From the NCBI GenBank assembly GCA_963848115.1, contig CAWKCP010000013.1:12758-76757 (forward strand): a stretch of 64,000 nucleotides of DNA, given 5' to 3'. The notes beneath the pieces were generated by a model. It was not told the DNA's origin. It ran no database searches and was given only the letters and a program-made list of their open reading frames with translations. Within the stretch, counting starts at the first letter, position 1; each line of letters starts with the position of its first letter. The DNA is from JAWKOK01 sp963848115 (GTDB lineage Bacteria > Chloroflexota > Anaerolineae > Caldilineales > Caldilineaceae). The translations under genes and the position numbers were made by a program. This document shows positions 19,632 through 28,300 of the stretch, in pieces.

Positions 19632-22006
19632 CCACCCTTCGTGCCATCAATCTCTAACTCCATGATGGCAGTATCTACGCTCGCGAGCAGACGTTCTCGT
19701 TTGGGCTTGGTTTTAAGAAACGCTTTCTCAGCTTTCTCCGATGACTGAAGGAGGCTTCGTGTTCGGATATGGGATCGCAGTTGCCGCAGTTCAGGAAGCA
19801 AGTCCGTCATATGCAAGTGGTGAACGGCTCGAACCAGTCGCTTCTGCAACCATTCATCCGCCCACGGTCCCAGCGTTTTTGACTCTTGCAGGGAGCTATC
19901 AAGTATGTCATGCAGCCGCTCCTGCAGGTAGATGCGGTCGCCGGCCACGGGTTGCAGCAGCCAGCATAGATCTACGCCGCGGCCGATGACTCGATAATTT
20001 GACGAAGCCCAGGCGTTCTCTTTGAGTTCCTGGGCCTCCTGCGCGTGCATCCAGCCCAACGTGTAGAGAATCCGCTGCTTCTGTGCGCTTGTCCGCGGAT
20101 CGTTCCTATGCTGAATCGTCTGATACCATGCAACCAGTTCGGGAATGACCGTCCGGTCGTTGAGCGCGATCAATGCATCGGCCGCGCTCCAACTCACTCC
20201 TCTGGTTTCCCGGCGCAGCATCTTTACCAACGTTGCCGTCACCTTGTCCGATCCGGTCTCGGCCAGGGCCAGAGCAATCAGTCCGCGCAGGCGAGGCTCC
20301 TGCGTTTCTGTCAGCAAGTCCAACAGCTTTGCAGGCGCTTCGCTGATCGACCCGCCCAGCAACTCAACCACGCGGTACACCGCCGCTGTGAGTGGCCGGT
20401 CGCCGGTATCTATGGTCTGGGACTCGGTGCCGAGATGGACCAGCAATCGCAGAGCATGTTGAATGACCAGACTGTTGGCCGGCCGATCGAGGATCAACTC
20501 ATAGCAGAGGTCCGCGGCCAAGGCCGGTTCAGACTCTGCCAACGTAGCCAGATCCTCGACCAGTGAATAGAGCCAACCCATGCGATTTTGTACTGCCGTC
20601 ACAAAGCCGTTGGTGAGGATGCGTGAAAACAGACGCCGGCTCTCGGACGCGGATAGGTCGGCGGCGGCCGCGTGGTCAATGATATTGCTGAGGCCGTAGA
20701 CGTCACAGAGCGTCCAGTTTTTTTCATAGTGCGAGACGTAGTGGTCGACAATCCGGCGATGCATTGTCGCTGAATCGATATGGTAGTCGCTATTTTCTAC
20801 ATCCTCCAGCAGGAACTCGGATAGTGAACGGTGGAAGGGGCGAAATGGACCTTCAGGCAGATCGCCGACCAGGTACTGATTGCAGAGCCGCAGCGGTTGT
20901 GTGACTGGAAGGCCGGTAAACTCGTGCAATTGTGTGGCCGTGAAGCCGGCGTCACGTGCGACCGCAATCAGGCCTAGAATCGGCTCGAATTCTGCGTACC
21001 AACGCTCTTCGTCTGTTCCTAGTTCGCGGTTGAGGAATGCCTGGTAGAGTTGGCTCAATCCATCTGGAAGCGAATATTCGGCCAGGCCTGGATCGTCCGG
21101 CATATGGTGGCGTAGCTCATCAAGGACCAGGTGCGCGTAAAGGAAGATGCCCTGGCTGGCGTGGCTTATCCTCCCGGCCAGCGTGATCTTCGCCTTTGCC
21201 GCAAGATCTGGATATGCTTCGTGTAGCTGGCGGCGGACAAATGCCTCAATGTCATTGCTGTGGGGCACTGTCGGCCGTGCCAGGTCGATAGTCGGTGCGT
21301 CGCTGAAGTGCTTGAGCACGCGCCGGTCAGGCCGGGTTGTGGCCAGAATGCGAACAGGCGCCGGCAGATCGTCAAGCTGGGAGAGCAGTCGAGGCAATTT
21401 GACTCCACTGTAGGTCAGGGCCTCATCCAAGGCATCGACGAGCAACAGCGTCGGCTGTGTATGACCGGAAGCATAGAGCGCCTTCAGTGGACGGCTGAGG
21501 GTAAGGTCGAAAGCCTGTTCATCACCCAGGGAACCCATGTCGAGGCGGTCAATGGAAACGCCGGTGATGCTGGCACCTTCGGACGCGATGTCGACCCGTT
21601 GACTGACGTGGATCTGGACCCGCCCTGCCATGGTAGAGGCCAATGCATCGCTGAAGCTGGGCACATTGGCGGTCAATTGATGCGCCATGGCGTCGGCAAA
21701 GGCCAGCGGCGAGTTGTTACGGCTGGTGGCCTGGCAGAAGTGAATCGCGCTCACCGCGTTGCGTAATTTGGTCAGTCGCTCGGCGTCCAGCCTGTTGCCC
21801 GGCGCGGGTCCCTCTCCTGCCAGCCAAGCCATGACCATGCTCTTGCCGCTGCCGGGCCCGCCTGTGAGAAGGAAGATGCGTTCGTTGCTCTTATCATACC
21901 AGTCGAGCAACGGCGCCAGCAGCCAGGTACGACCGGTGAATTGGTCGATGTTCGTGGTGATTGCATCCGGTAGTCGAATGGCTCCAACGTCAGTCAAGGG
22001 GTTCAT
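19628..22006 (-). CDS. NACHT-type STAND NTPase with HEAT-like repeats
   Basis: A 792-residue protein. The NTPase has a Walker A motif GGPGSGKS (residues 49-56), an AIHFCQATSRNNSP segment typical of bacterial NACHT proteins, Walker B LLLVDALDEA (about 186-195), and the sensor region RILATTRPDRRVL. An FVRRQL...AGRISHASQGIFLYAHLVLDEL winged-helix/GxP-like region follows. The C-terminal 250 residues are alpha-helical with HEAT-like repeats (RLRGLIALALAETGSDKVTA, SWSAADALIALNDRTVIPEL). Such NTPases act as sensors and switches in immunity and death pathways (established for the STAND class). Here it is the last gene of a run encoding a caspase-like protease, a CHAT protease and a membrane-hairpin protein, with gaps of 19-95 bases, so a shared role is likely. 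Confidence 0.88.
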   Translation of the reverse strand: MNPLTDVGAIRLPDAITTNIDQFTGRTWLLAPLLDWYDKSNERIFLLTGGPGSGKSMVMAWLAGEGPAPGNRLDAERLTKLRNAVSAIHFCQATSRNNSPLAFADAMAHQLTANVPSFSDALASTMAGRVQIHVSQRVDIASEGASITGVSIDRLDMGSLGDEQAFDLTLSRPLKALYASGHTQPTLLLVDALDEALTYSGVKLPRLLSQLDDLPAPVRILATTRPDRRVLKHFSDAPTIDLARPTVPHSNDIEAFVRRQLHEAYPDLAAKAKITLAGRISHASQGIFLYAHLVLDELRHHMPDDPGLAEYSLPDGLSQLYQAFLNRELGTDEERWYAEFEPILGLIAVARDAGFTATQLHEFTGLPVTQPLRLCNQYLVGDLPEGPFRPFHRSLSEFLLEDVENSDYHIDSATMHRRIVDHYVSHYEKNWTLCDVYGLSNIIDHAAAADLSASESRRLFSRILTNGFVTAVQNRMGWLYSLVEDLATLAESEPALAADLCYELILDRPANSLVIQHALRLLVHLGTESQTIDTGDRPLTAAVYRVVELLGGSISEAPAKLLDLLTETQEPRLRGLIALALAETGSDKVTATLVKMLRRETRGVSWSAADALIALNDRTVIPELVAWYQTIQHRNDPRTSAQKQRILYTLGWMHAQEAQELKENAWASSNYRVIGRGVDLCWLLQPVAGDRIYLQERLHDILDSSLQESKTLGPWADEWLQKRLVRAVHHLHMTDLLPELRQLRSHIRTRSLLQSSEKAEKAFLKTKPKRERLLASVDTAIMELEIDGTKGG

Positions 22007-22064
22007 AGCTTCATCTCACTTCAGAAAAACATGTTGGGAATCGGATGTGCAGCGCTGTTTTTGC

Positions 22065-23249
22065 TCAAGCCGGTGTCTGCTCCAGCGGGATCGCCAGGTT
22101 CTCCGCTACCACCTCGGCCACGCCCTTGGTCAGGTTCGGGAATCGTGGCTGCTTGTATCCGATGTAGTCCTGTCCCGCCACGACCACGACTGCCAACAAC
22201 GAAATCTGTAGACCGGCGATGACCAGCAGCACCTGGGGGATTTTGACGATCTTGGCGAGCACCAATACGGAGGCCAACAGGCCCATGTTTTTCGAGAGCG
22301 CAGTGAATTTGGCTGACAGTGCATCGATGTCTTGATGGGTAGTGTCCAACGTGTCGATGTCGGCATCGGTCTCCGCCAGCGTCTTCTCGACCTCCTGCTT
22401 CAGCCCATTCACTCGGTAGAGCTTTGCGACCAATTGATCGAACAGATCGATCTTCTCGTCCTTCTTGATCTGCTTCAGCCATTCCTCAACCCGGTTGCGC
22501 GCTTGCTCTTCCATTTCTTTGCCCAGCAGGGCCTGAATCTTGTTGTAGACGTTGACCAACGTCTTGGCTGCAACAGTGACGGCACGGGCAAAGAGCATGC
22601 CGGCGCCCTCTTTTGCTTTCTTCAGAAGGTTGGCAATGTCTTTGTTGAGCAGTGATGCTCCCTCAACAACCGAAGCCCACGAGGTCTGCATGACGAGGTT
22701 CCAGGCGATGTCGCCACCCAGTTCCTGGACATGCTGGCTGATTACACCTGAAGTCGTAGCAACTGATTTCTCTACTGCCTTTTTGGCTTCCTCGATTGAA
22801 CCTGGCTTGGCCGTGGCTGCCCGCACGGCCCCGGCCGTCACAAGCCCCTTGGTGACGGGCGACGCCATCGTACTGTCCAACGCGTCGATGGCTTCGTACA
22901 ACTGTCGCCCCCGGCTTGAACGGGTGATTGCGCTCGGATGGCCCGCTGCATCATCGCCGACCTGCAGCAGTTCGGTCGCCAACTGCATCTCTGCCGTTGC
23001 CTGGGCCATAAACTGGCCGCTGATGCCCTCGCGCAATTCTGGATCCGTTGACGTCAGGTAGTGTTCCGCTAACGGGATCATGTCCGCGCTGACGACTGCA
23101 ATGGCATCTCCCCGCTCGATGAGCGCCTCGACCGGCAGATCACCCGCTCCTCGAAGCGTCTTGTCGTTGGGAGAAGGCGGGGTGTCCCGAAGTATGTGGA
23201 ACTCGACCATGTAGGCGCGAGCCAGCTGTTCGTAGGTTTGGTATTCCAT
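22065..23249 (-). CDS. Helical protein with C-terminal transmembrane hairpin, candidate effector
   Basis: A 394-residue protein of no family I recognise. It is almost entirely alpha-helical in appearance. A middle section is rich in charged heptad-like stretches (MEEQARNRVEEWLKQIKKDEK, QEVEKTLAETDADIDTLD), suggesting coiled coil. Residues about 321-358 hold two adjacent hydrophobic segments (MGLLASVLVLAKIVKI and VLLVIAGLQISLLAVVVVAG) able to form a membrane hairpin. There is no signal peptide. It starts 19 bases after the CHAT gene ends and stops 58 bases before the NACHT gene. A cytoplasmic helical protein with a hidden hydrophobic hairpin, between a protease and a STAND sensor, is a plausible protease-released membrane effector; this is inference only. 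It is not a gasdermin by sequence. Confidence 0.8.
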   Translation of the reverse strand: MEYQTYEQLARAYMVEFHILRDTPPSPNDKTLRGAGDLPVEALIERGDAIAVVSADMIPLAEHYLTSTDPELREGISGQFMAQATAEMQLATELLQVGDDAAGHPSAITRSSRGRQLYEAIDALDSTMASPVTKGLVTAGAVRAATAKPGSIEEAKKAVEKSVATTSGVISQHVQELGGDIAWNLVMQTSWASVVEGASLLNKDIANLLKKAKEGAGMLFARAVTVAAKTLVNVYNKIQALLGKEMEEQARNRVEEWLKQIKKDEKIDLFDQLVAKLYRVNGLKQEVEKTLAETDADIDTLDTTHQDIDALSAKFTALSKNMGLLASVLVLAKIVKIPQVLLVIAGLQISLLAVVVVAGQDYIGYKQPRFPNLTKGVAEVVAENLAIPLEQTPA

Positions 23250-23268
23250 GATTTGTCTTTCCTTCCAG

Positions 23269-24618
23269 TCAATTGTCGACTACCATGCCAATCAGTGTGC
23301 CTGATACTGTGTCGACGTTTTCTTCAACGTAGTAGCTGCCGTCCAAGTTATTGCTCTTGACGCCAACGACCGTGCCTGTTTCCTCGATTGTCTTCACGGT
23401 CTGTTTGATCACGTTGCGCATCTGCGCGGCGGTTTCAGTCTCAGTCTTTCGCTCAGGAATCAGAATGCCGTCGGATAGCCGACTGTAGAGAACAGGGACG
23501 CCCCATTCTACATTGACGACCTGATCGAGTTCGGCGCTTGTCTCTTCGTACATGGAGAGGCGTCCTAAGGTGACGGCTTCATCCAACGAGAGTCCACCGG
23601 CCAGCGCACGGTAGAAGGCCTGGTGAAACGTGACTGCCTGCTCATCGTTGACTTCATACTGCATGGCCACCACTGCCGGGATATCGCGTGCAACCAGCGA
23701 ACCGGCGACATCGTCCCAGGGATTACGCTCGCTGCGAGCGCCTGAGAAGCAGGCGCCCATGGTGACCAGCCAGACGCCGGCCTGTTGCAGATATTTGGCC
23801 AGGTCGTCTGCAGGAACCTTCTGCGCTTTTCTAGTGGTTTTGTCGCCGATGAAGAAGAGGAATCCTTCCGTCTTTTCGGCGCCTCTCGTGAATGGATCCG
23901 TCTTGGTCTCGGAAATGCCGTGGCCAGCGAAGTGAAAGATCTGCGTCGAACCGGCTCCGCTCAGGGCGGCGGCTATATCCGGAGCCATTGCATCGCGCAG
24001 CACTGGATCAGTCTTGATCCTGATTCCCTCCACATCGAAATCCTTCAATGCATCCGTGATGACCGACACTTCTCTCTCCAGGTCGAGTGTTGGCTGATCA
24101 GACGGTGATGCAGCGGCCACGATCATGCGCAGCTCGGTTGGGTCAGATGCAGTCGTGTGGGGATGCGGGTGGGGCAGGGGTTCATGGCGAACAATGGAGA
24201 CGCGTGGATCAAGCGCCAGAAACCCGCGCATGGAGTCAGCGGAATCCATTCGGTTGACGTAGACAAATTCCCATGGAAGTTGCTTCAGCGCATGATCGCC
24301 AATGATCAGGCGGATGCGAACGCCGCCTTCATTGCCGGCATGTTTGTGGGCTTCTTTGAAGAGATCGCGTATCGTTCCATCCGGCAGTAGCCAGTCGCCC
24401 AACTGCTTGCCCAATTTCACCAGGTTGCGCAGCGTGATTGACTTGCCGGCCAAATGGGCTAGGAGTTCGGTGACCACCGCTACTTGAAACGGTACAGTAA
24501 CGGGTGTCGTCGTCTCGCCCACTTCTGGCGTCGGCAGCAGCGCCACTTGAATGGCCTCTTCACCGTTCGAGACCCGTGATAGATACAATTTGAAGTCGAC
24601 ATACTTGCGCTCGCTCAT
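23269..24618 (-). CDS. CHAT-domain (caspase-like) protease 1
   Basis: A 449-residue protein. The N-terminal 110 residues form a small alpha/beta domain of unknown role. The CHAT protease domain spans about 105-390. It starts with the characteristic LPWEFVYV (114-121), places the catalytic His in FHFAGHG (His233) and the Cys in VTMGACFSG (Cys290), and continues with AGSLVARDIPAVVAMQYEV and ALAGGLSLDEAVTLGR. The last 45 residues (TGTVVGVKSNNLDGSYYVEE, VSGTLIGMVVD) form a short beta-repeat tail like those seen at the ends of effector-associated proteins. No TPR is fused. The gene lies between the caspase-like gene and the membrane-hairpin gene in a tight run. Confidence 0.92.
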   Translation of the reverse strand: MSERKYVDFKLYLSRVSNGEEAIQVALLPTPEVGETTTPVTVPFQVAVVTELLAHLAGKSITLRNLVKLGKQLGDWLLPDGTIRDLFKEAHKHAGNEGGVRIRLIIGDHALKQLPWEFVYVNRMDSADSMRGFLALDPRVSIVRHEPLPHPHPHTTASDPTELRMIVAAASPSDQPTLDLEREVSVITDALKDFDVEGIRIKTDPVLRDAMAPDIAAALSGAGSTQIFHFAGHGISETKTDPFTRGAEKTEGFLFFIGDKTTRKAQKVPADDLAKYLQQAGVWLVTMGACFSGARSERNPWDDVAGSLVARDIPAVVAMQYEVNDEQAVTFHQAFYRALAGGLSLDEAVTLGRLSMYEETSAELDQVVNVEWGVPVLYSRLSDGILIPERKTETETAAQMRNVIKQTVKTIEETGTVVGVKSNNLDGSYYVEENVDTVSGTLIGMVVDN

Positions 24619-24713
24619 CGTCGATGCTCCTGAACTGCACCTGGGTGCATTGTCGCAGGATCATGGCGGCCCGCATCAGTCACGCTGCCGGGCTGCCGTG
24701 ATTCCGCTGTCGG

Positions 24714-25529
24714 CTACGAGAATAGGCGTCGTTTCTTATTGACCACCTTGCCTTCCAACTGGGGATGCTGGGGATAACCGGCGTCATCGATGGTATAGCT
24801 CAACCGGTCATACAACTGCTGATAGGTGATGTTGTAGTTGAGCGCGCGGATTGCATCGATGGCGAAGTAGGTCATGGCCCCATGGTAGGTGTCGCCGATC
24901 AGCGCGTCGTAGGAGTACTCCTTGTTAGAGCAGCCGCTGAGCAAGATATCTTTCATCTGGGACTCAGGGAACTTGTCCGTTCGCTTTGACTTTGCTTTCC
25001 AGGGATTCTCCAGGATCGGCTCGCCGCGCAGGGCCGGACTCAGGAAACGCATGCGCCGATCATCTGGCGTGCGCAGTCTCGGTATGTTGGCGCCCACCGG
25101 CACACGAGTGACTGTGCCCGAGAAGCAGGAGTCGGAGATGACGGTCAGGTGTACGTCGTTCGCCAGATTGGCAAACAGCTCGCGTAGTTCGTCGTCGATG
25201 ATCAGGCTATCGGCGCAGTCGAAGGGGCAGAGCGCCTGGTCGTACATGGGCTCGTCGCCGTTTGTGTCCGCAACATAGGTGCCGTGGGATGAATTGGTAA
25301 AGACCAGCACATCCCCGGCTGCTGCGCCTGTCAACAACGCCTTGATGCCGTCGATGATGGCGGCCTTGGTCGCTTCAGCATCCGTGATCACGGTCACGTC
25401 CCCGACGGCGAAATCGAAATGTTCCACGAGCAGTGTGGCCCAATCATTGGCGTCGTTAACGCAGCCATTCAGATCGCTGTCGTCGTACGGATAGTCGTTG
25501 ATCCCGACACAGAAGGATTTCTTCGTCAT
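24714..25529 (-). CDS. Caspase-like (C14, metacaspase-type) protease
   Basis: I start at the ATG at 25529 because GGGAGAG precedes it; an upstream ATG at 25586 adds 19 residues without a ribosome site. The 271-residue product is a stand-alone p20/p10-type domain: KKSFCVGINDYPYDDSDLNGC, then catalytic His82 in FTNSSHGTY and Cys135 in ISDSCFSGT. The lone-domain layout is like type I-like prokaryotic metacaspases without a prodomain. The acidic loop GDEPMYDQALCPFDC matches the family. These enzymes cleave after Arg/Lys or Asp depending on the pocket, which I cannot tell here. It is the first gene of the caspase-CHAT-membrane-NACHT run. Its upstream region carries a repeat element. Confidence 0.93.
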   Translation of the reverse strand: MTKKSFCVGINDYPYDDSDLNGCVNDANDWATLLVEHFDFAVGDVTVITDAEATKAAIIDGIKALLTGAAAGDVLVFTNSSHGTYVADTNGDEPMYDQALCPFDCADSLIIDDELRELFANLANDVHLTVISDSCFSGTVTRVPVGANIPRLRTPDDRRMRFLSPALRGEPILENPWKAKSKRTDKFPESQMKDILLSGCSNKEYSYDALIGDTYHGAMTYFAIDAIRALNYNITYQQLYDRLSYTIDDAGYPQHPQLEGKVVNKKRRLFS

Positions 25530-25589
25530 GATCTCTCCCTTTCTAGAGTCAACATCGATAAAATCGACCAGGTTCTTTCGAATCATCCT

Positions 25590-25800
25590 TGGTACCGTAC
25601 ACTTTCGAACCTGTCACCCTGAGTGGGTCATCCGAGGTCGTTCGTGGACCATGAGAACCCAGCGAAGGGTCTCTACGCTGACAACCTGTAGAGATTCTTC
25701 ACTGGCGGCGCTCGCGCTACAGAATCTTCCATCATTGTCGGTGCGGTTTCCGACTGCAAAACCCTCTGGTGCACCCGTTCAGAATGACATGTCGTAAAGA
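25590..25800. repeat. Intergenic repeat element upstream of the caspase gene
   Basis: The 384-base gap between the two protease genes is non-coding. It contains an element of the dispersed type that begins near CTGTCACCCTGAGTGGGTC, includes AGCGAAGGGTCTCTACG and TAGAGATTCTTCACTGG, and ends GTTCAGAATGACATG. It has the look of the widespread 'CCTGAGCGAAGCGAAGG ... CAGAATGACA' inverted repeats of Chloroflexota and other genomes. It separates the caspase operon from the upstream CHAT-MBL pair, so the two modules may be transcribed separately. Confidence 0.5.
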
Positions 25801-25913
25801 GTCCGGTAGCCAGCGAATAATCAACCAATTCGCGAAATAACAACTCATTGTCCTGTAGTGTACAGAGCATGTGGCTACGGCATGGCTACAAAAGGGGATG
25901 CGGATACAGTTTG

Positions 25914-27065
25914 TCATGCTGCCATTGCCAGATCGCGCCGGTGGTTGGAGGCTGCATCGCCGTACAGAATGGCGCTGTACGCGGTCAGGTCTCCGATGTC
26001 GCTCGGCAACTCCTCCGTTACCCGTTTCCGCGCTTCAAGAAAGGCGATGCCAACGTTTTCACGCCAGAAGAGCGCTTGATAGAAGGTCTCTGCGAAGATG
26101 CGAGCGCCGACGCTGGTGACGGGCCAGAAATAGCCTGCATACCCATAGGCGCCTGCCGCCAGGAAGGCAGCCGCCAAGCCGTTGCTCTGGCTTTCGTGGG
26201 AGACAAGACGCACTCCACCGACGGCACGCCCGGATTCGCAGGCGCTGTTGAAGACAAAGGACGGTGGTTTTTCCCAGGGCAACTGCGACACCTGGTCTGC
26301 GATCAGATCGCCGTCGGCAAACCGTAGGGCGCTATTGCCCGGCTCGCCCGGATGCAGGAATCCATGGCCGGCAAAGTGTAGGATGTCGAAATCGTTGCCG
26401 GACAGCCTTTCCCTGAAATTAGCCAGCGTGGCATCGGTCTCCGCCAACACGCTGACCGATACGAGAAAGCTCCCGTGAGATCCCTCCAACTCTGTGAGCA
26501 TCTCGGTAACCGCAGTCGTGACGCCCAGGTCACCGGTCGGGTTGGCGATGGCCAGAATGCGAACGATTCTATCTTCTTCTAGCGGATCACGGCCGGGCGT
26601 GAGCCTCAGGCGAGTCGTGACCAGCCGGCCAAAGGGCGTAGACAACACAATCGGTCCGTGGGGCCAGCGGATCAGTTCCCAGGGCAGGTTGAGGATCGTT
26701 TCATCGACGTCCAGAAGTACGGCCGTTGGTGACAGTGTCCGCAACAGAGCGTCACCCTCGTGTCCGATGAAAATCGCATAGAGATCGTTGCCCAATGTGG
26801 ATGCGATCTCTCGGGCGATGTCGGGCGTATGCGCAAGATTCAAGCTCCAGAGGTGAAGGTTGTGCACGGCCTGCAACAGCACCTGCTCCGTCTCTGGGGC
26901 AACGTGCACGTTTTGCTGCCAGGTGATGCCGGCGCCCTCCTCATTGATTGAGACAAGGAACTCGAGCGCTTCGCCGTCCTTGGGCAAATGACGGTGGTAG
27001 CGAGCAATGGAAATATGGATCACGCGCGGCAGAAATTCTCCGCCTTCTCCATAGTGACCAAACAT
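25914..27065 (-). CDS. CHAT-domain (caspase-like) protease 2
   Basis: The ATG at 27065 has GGGAGG nine bases upstream and gives 383 residues; the frame extends eight residues further to 27089. The N-terminal part (VIHISIARYHRHLPKDGEALEF) is a small beta-rich domain. The CHAT core begins near residue 105 and includes LPWELIRWPHG. The catalytic His is in LHFAGHGFLHPGE (about 234) and the Cys in FVFNSACESGRAV (about 276), followed by GLAAAFLAAGAYGYAGYFWPV and NVGIAFLEARK. It differs clearly from CHAT protease 1, so this is not a recent duplicate. It lies 82 bases after the MBL gene in the same direction, which suggests a two-gene unit. Confidence 0.92.
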   Translation of the reverse strand: MFGHYGEGGEFLPRVIHISIARYHRHLPKDGEALEFLVSINEEGAGITWQQNVHVAPETEQVLLQAVHNLHLWSLNLAHTPDIAREIASTLGNDLYAIFIGHEGDALLRTLSPTAVLLDVDETILNLPWELIRWPHGPIVLSTPFGRLVTTRLRLTPGRDPLEEDRIVRILAIANPTGDLGVTTAVTEMLTELEGSHGSFLVSVSVLAETDATLANFRERLSGNDFDILHFAGHGFLHPGEPGNSALRFADGDLIADQVSQLPWEKPPSFVFNSACESGRAVGGVRLVSHESQSNGLAAAFLAAGAYGYAGYFWPVTSVGARIFAETFYQALFWRENVGIAFLEARKRVTEELPSDIGDLTAYSAILYGDAASNHRRDLAMAA

Positions 27066-27147
27066 CGGATGATGCCTCCCTTCGAGCATGCAGGTGCTGT
27101 CGATAGACGACCCATTCCTCTGGCGGTATCGGGATGCCGGACAAACG

Positions 27148-28269
27148 CTATCTACTCAAATCAAGCGTGATCGAGTCGGCATTCGGATACAGGATGCTCA
27201 ACGAATAGCCGTATTGGACCGGGTCATAACACTCAACCAGCTTTCGGGTCGACGCCGTCTCGTTTGTTGCCACGATCTGGACAGTGCGTCCCTGTTTTTT
27301 TGCGGCCCGGACCAGCCATTCCAACGTCTGAAAATCGGGATTGTCGTGCTTGCCGTCGGCGCAGATCACGTACGTGTCGGATGTAATACGGTCAAACAAC
27401 TCTGCCGTTACATTGCGCGCGCTGCCGTGGTGCGGCAGCTTGAAGATGTCGACGTGCAGCTTTCCATCTCCATCGAGCGCGCCGGCCTCGGCCAGGCCGG
27501 TCAACAGGTGGTCGCTGCGGCCATCTCCTGTCAACAGCACGCGCTTGTCATCCCCTTCAATCAGCAGCATGATGCTACTCAAATTGGGCACGCTTTTGTC
27601 CAAGGCGCGAGCGATTGTCACAGCATCACGTTCAGCATCCTCGGCCTGCCGCTGAGCCTCGAGCCATTCCGCCCATTCTTCCTGTAGGGCCAGCAATGTG
27701 CTGCGTGTCGGCCCCACGATCAAAAGACTGAGGTTGCCCAGTTGGATTGGACCATCGACGTTGTCGACGCAGACCAGGCGATCCGCCGTGTCACGAAAGT
27801 CGGGATTGATCGGGATATGCAGGCCTCTGGCCAGAGCCGTCAGTTCGTGTCCCTGGCGAATGCTGCGTGTCTGCATGTCGGTTGTAGGCATGACCCCACG
27901 TGGCAGCGTTGATTCCGTCTGCTGCTGCTCCAGGGTCCGTTCGACAGCTGGGCCGAGGGTTTGCCCGAAGGAATTGTGCCAGATGCTTTCGATGGCAATG
28001 GTCTCAGGCTCCTCTGCTCTCCGTTGTGCAACCAGGTCGTGCAGTAGATCCAGCAGGCCATTGACGTGGTCGTCATCCACATGGCTGAGCACGGCCAGCG
28101 CCAGCGTGCCGCCAGTTGCCTTGATGCGGGTCAACTCGGCCTTGAGATGATCGTCATAGGTGCCGGACGGGCCGCCGTCGATCAACACGTAATCCGGCGC
28201 AGTGCCCAAGCCGAATTCCAGGAGTAGGCAGTCTCCGTGGGCTGCCTGTACGGCGTGTAGTTTGAACAT
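27148..28269 (-). CDS. ComEC-like metallo-beta-lactamase-fold hydrolase
   Basis: A 373-residue soluble MBL-fold protein. It starts FKLHAVQAAHGDCLLLEFG and YVLIDGGPSG, the standard first strands. The metal motif is LSHVDDDHVNG (His63, Asp65, Asp67, His68), the SHxDxDHxxG form used by ComEC/Rec2-type domains. Later motifs are LLTGDGRSDHLL and IFKLPHHGSARN, which supply the remaining ligands. Stand-alone proteins of this type are found beside proteases and NTPases in bacterial conflict loci and are likely nucleases or phosphodiesterases; the substrate is unknown. It is the first gene of the unit ending in CHAT protease 2. A 107-bp dispersed repeat sits just upstream of its start. Confidence 0.9.
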   Translation of the reverse strand: MFKLHAVQAAHGDCLLLEFGLGTAPDYVLIDGGPSGTYDDHLKAELTRIKATGGTLALAVLSHVDDDHVNGLLDLLHDLVAQRRAEEPETIAIESIWHNSFGQTLGPAVERTLEQQQTESTLPRGVMPTTDMQTRSIRQGHELTALARGLHIPINPDFRDTADRLVCVDNVDGPIQLGNLSLLIVGPTRSTLLALQEEWAEWLEAQRQAEDAERDAVTIARALDKSVPNLSSIMLLIEGDDKRVLLTGDGRSDHLLTGLAEAGALDGDGKLHVDIFKLPHHGSARNVTAELFDRITSDTYVICADGKHDNPDFQTLEWLVRAAKKQGRTVQIVATNETASTRKLVECYDPVQYGYSLSILYPNADSITLDLSR

Positions 28270-28300
28270 TGGTCACGTCCTTTGTGTCGCGCATAGCAGC

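Noticed and set aside
22065..23249. Bacterial gasdermin
   Set aside because: The protein is about 400 residues and helical with a C-terminal hydrophobic hairpin; gasdermins are beta-rich and smaller with an N-terminal Cys.
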